Origin: Ralstonia pickettii
Lineage (GTDB): Bacteria > Pseudomonadota > Gammaproteobacteria > Burkholderiales > Burkholderiaceae
Assembly (NCBI RefSeq): GCF_000607165.1
Contig: NZ_JFZG01000024.1
Location: 620,001-684,000, forward strand
Length of the DNA: 64,000 nucleotides
Direction: 5' to 3'
The position numbers and the translations under genes were made by a program. The notes beneath the pieces are model-generated. The model was not told the origin of the DNA. It searched no databases and was given only the letters and a program-made list of their open reading frames with translations. Positions 36,001-43,470 of the stretch are shown piece after piece. Within the stretch, counting starts at the first letter, position 1, and each line of letters opens with the position of its first letter.

Positions 36001-36994
36001 CATTGGTGGGGCACCCGATCCGGCCATCGATCAGATCAGCAGCGATGGCATCGTGCTGCGCCCTGGCAATGCGTTGGGCCAGCTCTCGCGCTATGCCGGA
36101 CTGGACGACGGAACACGAGCGTTCTCACTGGACCGTTCAGCAGAAGGCAAGCAAGGGAGCCAACCGCCTTCACTCGACTTTGTCCTGCGCTTGGACGATA
36201 AAACCCAGCGTGAACTCCCCGGCATCGTAGACATCGTGGACGACAACGTCGAACTTGGTCCTGATGAAACAGGCAAATCGGCAACCGAAGCACTGAGGCG
36301 CGGCAAGTATCAACGCGTTTTCACGTTGGATAGTCTGGTGGCGCATGCCGATGTGCTTTCTGACATGCGCCACGCCTTGCTCAATGATTACCGTCCCGAC
36401 GCGATCATCGGTTTGGAGCGCGGCGGCGCGTTTGTCGCCGACACCGTCACGACGGGGTCACCCGACCTGGCATCTCGCGTGGTCAAGGTACAAAAAGTCA
36501 AAGCAGGCGATGTAGCTGCGGCCGGGCTGAGCGGGTCGAGCGACGACCCGACCACGCCCGCCAATATGATCGCAATGAAGCAGGCGGTCGAGGACCAGAT
36601 TCGGGCGGGAAAGAAGCGCTTCGCCTTCACCGAGGTCTACTTCAGCGGCACCGCAGTCAACACGATCTACAAGTACGTCATCAAGCCGCTTTCAGAGCAG
36701 TATCCGGATTGCCAGTTCAAAGGTTTCTGGCTGCACGAGGGGACACCCGACGAAGCGAAGGCCGCCCTCCAGGGCACGGATGGGCTAAGAGAGAACAGCG
36801 AAGTCTTCTCGACGCCGTTCATCCTCGGCGAGGATGTGGAGGATGTGCTCAGCTACAACAGCTCACACCCGCTCTTCATTGCCGATGTCAACAACGAAGG
36901 CAAGACGTTGAACATGGATGTGTTGAGACCGAACCCAGGGGAAACAACGCGGGAATTGCTGATTCGGATTCTGAGGGAATCTGGGAAAGGGTGA
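33086..36994 (+). CDS. Giant DUF4781-like protein with phosphoribosyltransferase-like C-terminus
   Basis: 1302 aa from ATG 33086, with GGGAGA seven bases upstream. Residues 115-195 are a charged coiled coil. The large helical middle region ends in a block (about 655-735) with ITYVDDRGTQYDDIKDFRHN that I associate with the DUF4781 family of plant-pathogen effectors. Glycine-rich hydrophobic stretches follow at about 745-775 and 895-915. The C-terminus has a PRTase-type strand-loop, DAIIGLERGGAFVAD (about 1102-1117), and a loop FTEVYFSGTAVN (about 1179-1191) at the PRPP-loop position, where the usual acidic DD pair is replaced. It lies in the HrpII-controlled run and is probably a type III effector. 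No signal peptide is present. Confidence 0.82.
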   Translation: MPAFVETNGRLVYYRPQLYPLPPSPLQRQAVADAKAKTDQDITTVRSDINGASGASADGTSLDTSLPNLMAAVENELRLNADLAPPGGETKAIEDAAAAIKQRAPDAKWLGEVVDDAKNGVEQQDASQRNAAEKRDAVLDAQDSLQSALAVKVTNRTIAEEKQASVSDAQSKLDQAVKNFKDALGTELSEYEKFGTVDDLKAANDAVSQLSAAHPEWDTASLDMARVIAVRHAIQYQVDHINPNDPKLSPDLQAVAKNDPVTFACEQLLAPYKNDKDAFGIAEFVGSVSFDVRVNNTKTLVDQRMSAGDANGALKALSINMNAVSFSQTSPEARQELFQQAGEKYFGANSAYFNQQIGNLTSVYRYNPDDSDATQRLAYDDTVKLDAVGQWMKALAKDAPPEVAANLLQTVEGRFNDNGYWFQNNAGQLRTGIAHGTDFYGGLSLTALAADTPSFRDTQPSTAHAQQVADWLTSNRQANAYLDTLGASGSVSGSSDWAPITNAVGDTQATSLTTALLAHRAALPEADAFQHAFDLGKQTVQKKQAAADYDAFQSNVDAGLTSIFGQMSMATFGRDTPIFDGKSHVFNAPGADAQLGNFIGASLMVQADNSAAQDSGDINTAWFTNKNSTKIIDEVRKAIREAGGTDGTVTAIPIAYVDKSTGVAPTALFKVVNKQSGKITYVDDRGTQYDDIKDFRHNNALADGGTIYVPNDANGALTLNAKGVPDVAHLSAHVTTGWQRVRHGLDFVFGVATISAGVVLVAGTGGAATPIAGGVMAAGAGWAIGESVDRLTTLSEHGRSISPFDPEARADWLTIAVSVAGEGSLAAGGVRSIAGSAEAAGGLRGMTPLIVNSNAFRVGAKGADLTAGLGGAFMTGDQALTLMKYGDKMSGEAKAEAVLLLGLGLGGAGLAVRGGGMTGTTSGGEFDPAVGARLPSESTDAADASTSSPSRQELLEQASTAMRNFISGAGARIGGAPDPAIDQISSDGIVLRPGNALGQLSRYAGLDDGTRAFSLDRSAEGKQGSQPPSLDFVLRLDDKTQRELPGIVDIVDDNVELGPDETGKSATEALRRGKYQRVFTLDSLVAHADVLSDMRHALLNDYRPDAIIGLERGGAFVADTVTTGSPDLASRVVKVQKVKAGDVAAAGLSGSSDDPTTPANMIAMKQAVEDQIRAGKKRFAFTEVYFSGTAVNTIYKYVIKPLSEQYPDCQFKGFWLHEGTPDEAKAALQGTDGLRENSEVFSTPFILGEDVEDVLSYNSSHPLFIADVNNEGKTLNMDVLRPNPGETTRELLIRILRESGKG

Positions 36995-37104
36995 TTTGAT
37001 GTCGGCGCCGTGGCGTGCAAAAACTCGAGTGAGCCGTTATGCACCATTCGGCGCTGAGCTGCTCGACCGGCCAACACGCTCAGGTTTCGAAGGCTGTCAC
37101 CCAC

Positions 37105-37428
37105 TTACGCTTGCCACACAGCATATCCTTCCTCGCGCAATCCGATCGCCAGCTCCACCTCCATCTCCCGAGCGGCCTCGTAAGGCATCGGGTTGAAGCA
37201 CTCATACAGCTCCGGCATCAGACGCAACCCATATTCGCGCACAAACCGGTTCGATTTCAGCCCCGCCTTGTGTTTGTCAAAGCGCACGTCCGGCGACTGA
37301 CCTGTCATGCCTACATAAACGCAAGGTTTGTCGCCAAAGTAATCCGGATTGGCTTTCACAAAGCGCGCTTCGCCCAGCACTTGCCGCGACAGTTCGACGA
37401 CGTAGACGTGATGGTGGTGACGTGGCAT
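37105..37428 (-). CDS. GIY-YIG-like nuclease domain protein
   Basis: 107 aa. It begins with HVYVVELSRQVL and continues to CVYVGMTGQSPDVRFDKHKAG, matching the GIY-YIG core (a tyrosine-containing pair followed by R-F-x-x-H-x-x-G) of UvrC-like and homing nuclease domains. A C-terminal helical part follows (YEAAREMEVELAIGLREEG). As a single-domain protein it may be a nuclease or a regulatory relative. It is a convergent neighbour of the 1302-aa gene. No partner gene was identified. Confidence 0.7.
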   Translation of the reverse strand: MPRHHHHVYVVELSRQVLGEARFVKANPDYFGDKPCVYVGMTGQSPDVRFDKHKAGLKSNRFVREYGLRLMPELYECFNPMPYEAAREMEVELAIGLREEGYAVWQA

Positions 37429-37712
37429 TGGAGGACTCTTCGGCCACTGCGCAGAGAGGCTCTTGCGCCGCTGTGTGGTCGGAAGATGTTATTCGATATG
37501 CGGCGTTGGTTGGGTTCCAGGAATGCGCGAGCGTGGGTTTGGGTCTTTGCTTGGGGCCACTGATACCGGCTGTATTGGCCCATGCCCAGTCGATACGCAA
37601 CCTTGGAAACGCCGTGGCCTCTGTCCAAAACCTGGGGGACTGCCTCGCCGCCGCCAGGCGTTCCTCAGAGCCTCGGCCAAGACGCCGGAGGCTAGCGAAC
37701 CAATGAAGGCGC

Positions 37713-37925
37713 TTACTGTTCCAGCGACCATCCCGGGTTGGGCACGTTTTTCCCTTCCCGATAGGTCCAGTTTGCGCCGCACGTGCGGCATGCAAACGTG
37801 CTCACCGTGACGGCCGCTGTCTTGGAGGCTTTGATGCGCTGGGTGTCGGTGATTCGTAAGAAGGCATGGCCTGACGCACCAAGTCGGTGGACTTCAATCG
37901 CAAGGCAAGCGCGGCAGAGTGTCAT
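37713..37925 (-). CDS. Small zinc-ribbon-like protein, 70 aa
   Basis: Two cysteine pairs, CRAC at residues 4-7 and CRTC at about 46-49, fit a zinc ribbon, separated by about 38 residues. The middle contains ITDTQRIKASKTAAVTV. Small standalone ribbons of this type are frequent near accessory genes. Function unknown. The 284 bases before it (37429-37712) have no gene that I can support. Confidence 0.55.
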   Translation of the reverse strand: MTLCRACLAIEVHRLGASGHAFLRITDTQRIKASKTAAVTVSTFACRTCGANWTYREGKNVPNPGWSLEQ

Positions 37926-37993
37926 GCCAATTTCTCTCTCAAATAACGTGGGCGCGATGTAGCGCGCGAGTATTCGTCCGCTTCGTCTGCGGT

Positions 37994-38248
37994 CTAGACG
38001 CCAAAGACAGGAGCGCCGTACTTCAACAGCAATTGCTCGATCTGGCTCAGGTCATCGGTGCGCGGTGTTCTGTCTTCTGTCACGCGTGACGGCCCGCCAT
38101 AGACGGCAGCAACATGTCTGCGCACGGTCAGTACATCATTGGCCGGCGGCGCGACGATGACGGCATCACCAGGTACGTGTCGATAGCTGCCATCTTTCCA
38201 GCCCTCGGGCGTCAGATGCAGTTCTTCCCACTCTTCGCTAACAGACAT
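37994..38248 (-). CDS. Hypothetical protein, 84 aa
   Basis: Begins MSVSEEWEELHLTPEGWKDGSY with AAGGAAA upstream of ATG 38248. The first half looks like a small beta fold that reads naturally as WKDGSYRHVPGDAVIVAPP; the tail is helical (DDLSQIEQLLLKYG). No known domain. It may belong to the same orphan set as its neighbours on this strand. Confidence 0.6.
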   Translation of the reverse strand: MSVSEEWEELHLTPEGWKDGSYRHVPGDAVIVAPPANDVLTVRRHVAAVYGGPSRVTEDRTPRTDDLSQIEQLLLKYGAPVFGV

Positions 38249-38301
38249 GGTGATTTCCTTCCTGTTGACTGCTGGGTTGCGCTTGCGCTTGCCGCAAGCG
38301 G

Positions 38302-38324
38302 AAAAAAGCCGCGCGGGGCGGCTT
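38302..38324 (-). terminator. Rho-independent terminator downstream of the 76-aa gene
   Basis: On the minus strand the stem AAGCCGC/GCGGCTT (38306-38324, five-base loop) is followed by T bases at 38307-38302. It lies just after the stop at 38332, so it should end that transcript. Confidence 0.7.
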
Positions 38325-38331
38325 GAGCGGT

Positions 38332-38562
38332 TCAGTTCTTATGATGGGGTGCCAGACGTGCGATGGCTGCTCTTCCTGCAACCCGGGCAGCATTCGTTGC
38401 GAGTGCTTCCGTGCCATGTACGTTGTGGCGCATCGAGACGTTGGCGAGGATGCGTTCCGTACCATCCCTGTACTCATTGATGAGATAGGTGGCAAACCAG
38501 ACGCCGGGTTCTTGTTCAATTGGGTACACGGACACCGTGTACGGGGAGTCGATTTTGTTCAA
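38332..38562 (-). CDS. Hypothetical protein, 76 aa
   Basis: Reads MNKIDSPYTVSVYPIEQEPG, then WFATYLINEYRDGTERILANVS, then an Ala-rich helix GTEALATNAARVAGRAAIARL. The alternating polar and hydrophobic strands followed by a helix recall small dsRBD-like or regulatory folds such as those encoded near 40 kb, although no sequence match is certain. It has its own terminator. Confidence 0.6.
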   Translation of the reverse strand: MNKIDSPYTVSVYPIEQEPGVWFATYLINEYRDGTERILANVSMRHNVHGTEALATNAARVAGRAAIARLAPHHKN

Positions 38563-39255
38563 TACACTGCTGGATTTCGGGCGAGAGCTGATGCAGGCGT
38601 GGAACGCCTGAGCAAACCAGTTCCTGCTGATGAGCTACGCCACGATGGGTAGGGCCAACGCCTTTGGGTCATGCATACAAATGCACGGCGCAAGCGATTG
38701 GCAACGAGGTGACCGTACTTGCGTAGGCTGGCACGCCAAGTACATGCGCGCTGCGTACGGAGCGGATAAACCGCCGGTCAGGTAGGTGATGGGCCGCGTG
38801 GCCCAAGATGATTCGGGTGTACGCCCGACGGGTGGCCAGCGCTTGATGAGTCTTCTTGCCAGGCACCCAGCCCGATCGATTCGAAGAACGGGTAAAGGTT
38901 GCGCATGGTAACAGCTTCTCGCAATCCCTGCTCTCTGGGCTGCTTCAATGGCTCGCGTTGTGGGTAGCCATGGAATGCCAATGCTCGTCTGTCACAACCA
39001 AACGCGGCGGTGTATGGGCAACATGGAGCGGTTGCAAAGCGCGGTCGCATCCACATTCATGGCTTATTTCCGGGCTCATCGCCTTTTTGATTGACAGAAC
39101 CTTGTGAGCCCGGTACACCTTGCACCGCAGGCTTTTCAAGCAGTTACTCCGAAGTTTTGGGTTGTCACGCTAGGCGATACCTTTTCTCATTGTTCCTTCC
39201 TTGATTGTCATGCCTGGTGAGCATGGGCTCGACCAGAACATTTAAGGAATCCAAC
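38563..39255. other. 693-base region without a supported gene
   Basis: Short frames on both strands lack ribosome sites and coding bias. The 3' end should contain the promoter and leader of the cold-shock gene, which in this family is often long and structured; I could not define a promoter. A minus-strand remnant MRNLYPFFESIGLGAW near 38900 may be decayed coding sequence. Confidence 0.4.
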
Positions 39256-39459
39256 ATGGAAACCGGTATCGTAAAGTGGTTCAACGACTCCAAGGGCTTC
39301 GGCTTCATCACCCCTGACGCAGGCGGCAACGATCTGTTTGCTCATTTCTCTGAGGTTCAGAGCAATGGGTTCAAGTCGCTTGAAGAGGGACAGAAGGTCA
39401 GTTTTGTGTCGGGCGCAGGCCAGAAAGGCCCGGTCGCGACCAAGATTGCGGCAATCTGA
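39256..39459 (+). CDS. cspA: Cold-shock protein (CspA family)
   Basis: 67 aa, starting [20 protein letters not shown]. The RNA-binding motifs RNP1 (KGFGFI) and RNP2 (DLFAHF) are intact. It is an RNA chaperone with the single OB-fold length typical of the family. ATG 39256 follows TAAGGAATCC. It is terminated 25 bases later by a strong hairpin. It heads a run of small unknown genes that are probably transcribed separately. Confidence 0.96.
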   Translation: METGIVKWFNDSKGFGFITPDAGGNDLFAHFSEVQSNGFKSLEEGQKVSFVSGAGQKGPVATKIAAI

Positions 39460-39480
39460 TTCGTCTCGCCCGCAATATGA

Positions 39481-39505
39481 AACCCCGCTATGCGGGGTTT
39501 TTTTT
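39481..39505 (+). terminator. Rho-independent terminator of cspA
   Basis: Perfect 8-bp stem AACCCCGC/GCGGGGTT with a three-base loop (39481-39499), with an eight-base T-run to 39505. Directly downstream of cspA. Confidence 0.95.
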
Positions 39506-39645
39506 CGTCGCTCACACACTTGTGCTAGCCCCGGACACGCCGCCGTGCATATATGAGAGTACAGTGGGACACCATCCTCCTGTGCCGCACACGGACGCCT
39601 GCCCGTTGATGCTCCGACTGGCGGTGTAAGTCATGGAGATCCGTG

Positions 39646-39972
39646 ATGCTCGACCTCGTCGCGTTTACCAAGCCGGTGCTAGACGAAATTACCGGGCAGG
39701 ACGTGCGGACCTGGCACTCCGGGCCGAGGGTGCTAGCGGCAAACTGGCAGGTACCTGAATTCGACAGCCGTATCTGGCGTGCGAGAACGTTGACGATCGC
39801 GTTCACGCACGATGTCATGAATCAGTTGACGCACGCAGATCGGCAAGACCTTGGTCAGCTGCAGTGCATGCTTGACCGTTTTCTGCGGGCGCAGTTGGGC
39901 GTGCATACCCAAGCGGATCGTGGAGATCGGATGCTCGTGATCACCGTCGATCATTTAGGGGTGGACTCATAA
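39646..39972 (+). CDS. Hypothetical protein, 108 aa
   Basis: ATG 39646 has GGAG eight bases upstream; a GTG three bases earlier is less well placed. The sequence ends in ITVDHLGVDS and includes WRARTLTIAFTHDVMNQLTH and DRQDLGQLQCMLDRFLRAQL. It is small, soluble and helical, without a recognised family. It is followed by three more small genes in the same direction. Confidence 0.68.
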   Translation: MLDLVAFTKPVLDEITGQDVRTWHSGPRVLAANWQVPEFDSRIWRARTLTIAFTHDVMNQLTHADRQDLGQLQCMLDRFLRAQLGVHTQADRGDRMLVITVDHLGVDS

Positions 39973-40062
39973 CTGCCCCGGCAAATCAGCGGATTGCTGT
40001 TGCCAGTCTATGTCGATGCCCAACCGGGCATCGATCACGCACACCCTCGGTTGGAGTCCCTC

Positions 40063-40347
40063 ATGAATGCAAGCCCGTCAGCCACGTACAAGGGTTTCGA
40101 CCTGTATCCATTGGTGTACAGGACTGAGACGGCCCAGTCATGGCCGCGCAAGCGTCCCGATCGTACGTTCAACGCGTCTGTAGTGATCTGCCGCACAGGT
40201 CATCAACCCGGAGCCGAGCACTCGCGCGTTTTTCGCATGACGCTTACCGTTTGGGAGAATGTGGGCACCGCGAGGCGGGGCGCGCTTAAGTTCGGCGAAG
40301 ACGTCATCAATGGCCTGGTACCCGGAGAATCGGTGGCGTCGCTGTAA
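40063..40347 (+). CDS. Small protein, paralogue of the one at 40870, 94 aa
   Basis: Begins MNASPSATYKGFDLYPLVYRT, with GGAG upstream of ATG 40063. Conserved with the 93-aa product at 40870 throughout: YKGFDxYPL, RPDRxFxASVxIC, EHSRxF, WExxGxAxRxA and a PGxS end. The beta-strand-rich front half and helical end suggest a compact sensor or binding fold. Function is unknown. Confidence 0.75.
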   Translation: MNASPSATYKGFDLYPLVYRTETAQSWPRKRPDRTFNASVVICRTGHQPGAEHSRVFRMTLTVWENVGTARRGALKFGEDVINGLVPGESVASL

Positions 40348-40432
40348 CGGGCGCGAGGTGTTTCTGTAGCCGGTGCCTTTTTGATATTGCGTTGGCGAGG
40401 CGTGTTGCTCGCGTAACCAGCCAGGAAGCAAG

Positions 40433-40810
40433 ATGACGCATGCGACCGACAAGACGAGCTTTCTTTGCACGCTCCCCGGAGCGGCAAAGGGCATGGCGTA
40501 TTCCATCACTGTGGGCTTTATCCACGATGGGCAGCCGAACTGCGTCCAGTTCACCAGTTTCGTGGGGGAAGGAAGGCGGTCCTTCAGGGTGCTGGCAAGC
40601 GCACCGGATCTGGCCTCGGCAGCCACGGGCGGCATTGAAACCTTGTGTCGCCTGGCCATCGGACAAGTCATCCGGGACAGCCTCTACGCGAAAACTGCAC
40701 AAGGCGACCATACCCTCGATATGCGCGTGCAGCCTTGGCAAGGAGATCTCAAACCGGCGGGATCACGTGGCGCACAAAGGGCGCTTCGTCCGCAATTGCT
40801 TCGAGGATAG
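40433..40810 (+). CDS. Hypothetical protein, 125 aa
   Basis: Reads MTHATDKTSFLCTLPGAAKGM, with AGGAAGCAAG just upstream of the ATG. The middle (ITVGFIHDGQPNCVQFTSFV) is beta-rich; the C-terminal third is helical (TGGIETLCRLAIGQVIRDSLYAKTAQGD). No known domain. It lies between the two paralogous small genes. Confidence 0.65.
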   Translation: MTHATDKTSFLCTLPGAAKGMAYSITVGFIHDGQPNCVQFTSFVGEGRRSFRVLASAPDLASAATGGIETLCRLAIGQVIRDSLYAKTAQGDHTLDMRVQPWQGDLKPAGSRGAQRALRPQLLRG

Positions 40811-40869
40811 TTCAATGGAGCAAACGGAAAGAGCGTACAGTGAGGCCACCCCTTTCAACGGAGATTGCC

Positions 40870-41151
40870 GTGGACGCCTATCCGACTTGCCGCTACAAGG
40901 GGTTCGATGTTTACCCCCTGATCTACCTGTTTGATCCGCCCCGTGAATGGCATGAACGGCGTCCGGACCGGTCTTACAGTGCCTCCGTGTTGATCTGCCA
41001 GCAAGGGGAGCCGCCGAGTACCGAGCATTCTCGTATTTTCGCGTTGCCGGCTGACCATTGGGAAAGCATTGGTATCGCCAAACGGGCGGCAACGAAGATG
41101 GCTGAGGCGATCATCGACGGATTTATCCCTGGAAAGTCGATTCCCAAGTAG
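40870..41151 (+). CDS. Small protein, paralogue of the one at 40063, 93 aa
   Basis: About 93 aa from GTG 40870 with GGAG eight bases upstream. It begins MDAYPTCRYKGFDVYPLIYL and shares nearly every motif with the product at 40063, at about 45-50% identity by eye. The duplication with an unrelated gene between suggests an old tandem expansion. Function unknown. Confidence 0.75.
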   Translation: MDAYPTCRYKGFDVYPLIYLFDPPREWHERRPDRSYSASVLICQQGEPPSTEHSRIFALPADHWESIGIAKRAATKMAEAIIDGFIPGKSIPK

Positions 41152-41326
41152 TTGCGCAGATCTGGTCAGTGCGTGCCAGATGGATTCCGAGCCTGCGCAC
41201 GAATAGCGCGCCGCGCGGGCATCAGAAAATCACTGCAGCCGACTAGGGTACTGACCAACTCTGCAGAATCGACGTCTGGAAACGGCCAATCGCGCGCGCG
41301 ACAACCGAGTCGCCTGCAGGCCGACA

Positions 41327-41348
41327 GCAGCCGTTAGCAAACGGCTGC
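41327..41348. terminator. Possible bidirectional terminator hairpin
   Basis: GCAGCCGTT-AGCA-AACGGCTGC is a perfect 9-bp stem in the convergent gap between the small gene ending at 41151 and the chemoreceptor gene ending at 41417. No T-run follows on either strand, so termination is only suggested. Confidence 0.4.
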
Positions 41349-41416
41349 GCCCTCATCCAATCGATTTCCCGCTTGATGACGACAGCCGCCCGATACCGGC
41401 GTCATCGTCTGCCGCA

Positions 41417-43003
41417 TCAAGCCACCGAACTCGCCTCGTGCAGTCGGAAGAACGCCACCGCATGGCTCAGTTGCTGACCCTGGCCTTCCAATGATGTGGA
41501 TGCGGCCGCTGCCTGCTCGACCAGCGCGGCGTTCTGCTGGGTGACTTCGTCCATCTGCGTAATCGCCAGGTTGATTTGCTCGATGCCACGGCTCTGCTCG
41601 ACAGAGGCGGCGGCAATCTCGCCCATGATGTCAGTCACACGGGCCACGGCCTGGGTGACTTCGGTCATGGTCTTGCCGGCAGTTTCCACCAGCGAGGAGC
41701 CGTCCTGGATCTTCTGCACCGAGGTGCTGATGAGTTCCTTGATCTCCTTGGCTGCGCTGGACGAACGCTGCGCGAGGCTGCGCACTTCACTGGCCACCAC
41801 GGCAAAGCCGCGGCCTTGCTCGCCGGCGCGAGCAGCTTCCACTGCGGCGTTGAGCGCGAGTATGTTGGTCTGGAACGCAATGCCTTCAATCAGACCGATG
41901 ATGTCTGCCACTTTGGCCGAGCTGGTGCGGATGTCGGTCATGGTGTCGACGACGTTGCCGACCACGGTGCTGCCGCGTTGCGCAATTTCGGAGGCGTCGG
42001 ATGCGAGCACGCTGGCCTGCTGCGCGTTGTCGGCGTTCTGCTTCACGGTGGAGGTCAGCTCTTCCATGCTGGAAGCGGTCTCTTGCAAAGACGAGGCCTG
42101 CTGCTCGGTGCGAGACGAGAGATCCTGGTTGCCACTGGCGATCTGGCCCACATCGCTGGCAATGCCGTGCGCGGCCTGGCGAACCTGGTCGATCAGCTTC
42201 ACAAGGCTGGCCTGCATTTCCGACATGGAGGCGAGGATGCTGCCGCGAGGTGCGGTTGCGCCGCCGAGCACGGGGCTCAGGTCTCCGGAGGCTACGCGGC
42301 GCGTGATGTCGCTCAGCGCATCAGGCTCCGCACCCAGCGCCCGGGTCAGCCCACGGGTGATGAGAATGCCGGCAGCCAAGGCGCCCAGCACGGTGGCAAG
42401 GCAAATGCCGATGAGCAGTGTGCGCTGGAATGCGTAGCGCTCGGCCGATTGGCGCTCCATCTCGTGTGCGCGCTCGCGGGCGTGTTCGCTGTAGGCATTG
42501 GTTGCCTTGACGAGCGCGGCCAGCAGCGGCCGGCACTGCTCGTTCATCATCGTGATGGATTCTTCGTGTTTGCCAGTGAGCGCCGCGTTGACGATGGCGA
42601 GCGCCACCGGGCCATACTTGGCTTCAATGCGGTCGATGTCTTCGACCAAGCCGCGTGCGCGGTCATCGGTGTCTCCGGCTTGTGCAGTCAACTCCTTGAG
42701 TTTGCCCAGGCGGCTCTGCACGTCTTCATGCGCCTGCGTAACCGCAGCTTTTTCCAGATCGATGTCTGACTGCTTGGCCACAAGCACGAGGTTGCGTGCC
42801 GCAATGGCGCGGCGGTCCACTGCCGTGCGCACGCGTTCGGACAGTGAGGCCCGGGCATTGACGCCGTTCACATACTTGGAAAAACGCTCGTTCGACTCGC
42901 TCAGCGCCTGCACTGCAAGCGCAGACACCAGCAACACCAGCCCCGCCAGAAAGCCAAATGCCAAGGTGAGCTTGGCGCGCACCGTCAAGTTGTTGATCCC
43001 CAT
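41417..43003 (-). CDS. Methyl-accepting chemotaxis protein (second)
   Basis: 528 aa from ATG 43003 ([20 protein letters not shown]). TM1 is at about 10-30, with a four-helix-bundle periplasmic domain (about 35-190), TM2 (about 192-212), HAMP, and a cytoplasmic signalling domain with [20 protein letters not shown] and flanking methylation helices. A typical Tar/Tsr-like receptor of the same type as the one at 23213, including the [26 protein letters not shown]-terminal tail. Ligand unknown. Confidence 0.92.
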   Translation of the reverse strand: MGINNLTVRAKLTLAFGFLAGLVLLVSALAVQALSESNERFSKYVNGVNARASLSERVRTAVDRRAIAARNLVLVAKQSDIDLEKAAVTQAHEDVQSRLGKLKELTAQAGDTDDRARGLVEDIDRIEAKYGPVALAIVNAALTGKHEESITMMNEQCRPLLAALVKATNAYSEHARERAHEMERQSAERYAFQRTLLIGICLATVLGALAAGILITRGLTRALGAEPDALSDITRRVASGDLSPVLGGATAPRGSILASMSEMQASLVKLIDQVRQAAHGIASDVGQIASGNQDLSSRTEQQASSLQETASSMEELTSTVKQNADNAQQASVLASDASEIAQRGSTVVGNVVDTMTDIRTSSAKVADIIGLIEGIAFQTNILALNAAVEAARAGEQGRGFAVVASEVRSLAQRSSSAAKEIKELISTSVQKIQDGSSLVETAGKTMTEVTQAVARVTDIMGEIAAASVEQSRGIEQINLAITQMDEVTQQNAALVEQAAAASTSLEGQGQQLSHAVAFFRLHEASSVA

Positions 43004-43345
43004 TGTGGTTTCCCCGTTCGTTCGGCCTTTTAACCGCACCGTTTGTTGATGGCAGGCCCCGATGGCGCTGCTCGAAACTTGCAACGGCAAGGAAACCTGA
43101 TGCTGTAGCGACCTATTGGGGGTAATCCTCTCCATGTGAGCAATTTTGAGAATTGGCCCGGCGAACGCGGGCGTCATGGACCGGAGCCATCCCAGTCCAA
43201 CGCGAGGATGAAATGGTGCTGCGGATCACGCTGCCTGGGCAGGCAGTTGCCGGTGGGCTGGCGGTGATTAGTCTTTTTGGAGGGGGCGATTGGCGTCCGC
43301 TTGAGAAGGGGGAGAACGGTTCACTTCCCCCCATCGCCCAGCAAC

Positions 43346-43406
43346 TTCGCTGGATGCACCGACGTTTCGTGGCGGCGGCAGCACGCGGCGGGTGCCGCTC
43401 TAACAT
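43346..43406 (+). promoter_or_regulatory. HrpII box (TTCG-N16-TTCG) with -10-like element
   Basis: TTCG at 43346-43349 and 43366-43369 are separated by exactly 16 bases. TAACAT (43401-43406), 31 bases on, occupies the -10 position, so transcription should start near 43416. The only gene downstream is the 439-aa protein at 43471. It is nearly identical in layout to the box at 32197. Confidence 0.78.
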
Positions 43407-43470
43407 GGTTGTCGACGCTAAGCGGTTGCGCAGGGCACCGGATAGTTGTCTTCCTCCTCCGAACCTGAGA

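Noticed and set aside
37277-37795. Minus-strand frame of 172 codons between the GIY-YIG and zinc-ribbon genes
   Set aside because: Overlaps both better-supported genes and has no motif or ribosome site.
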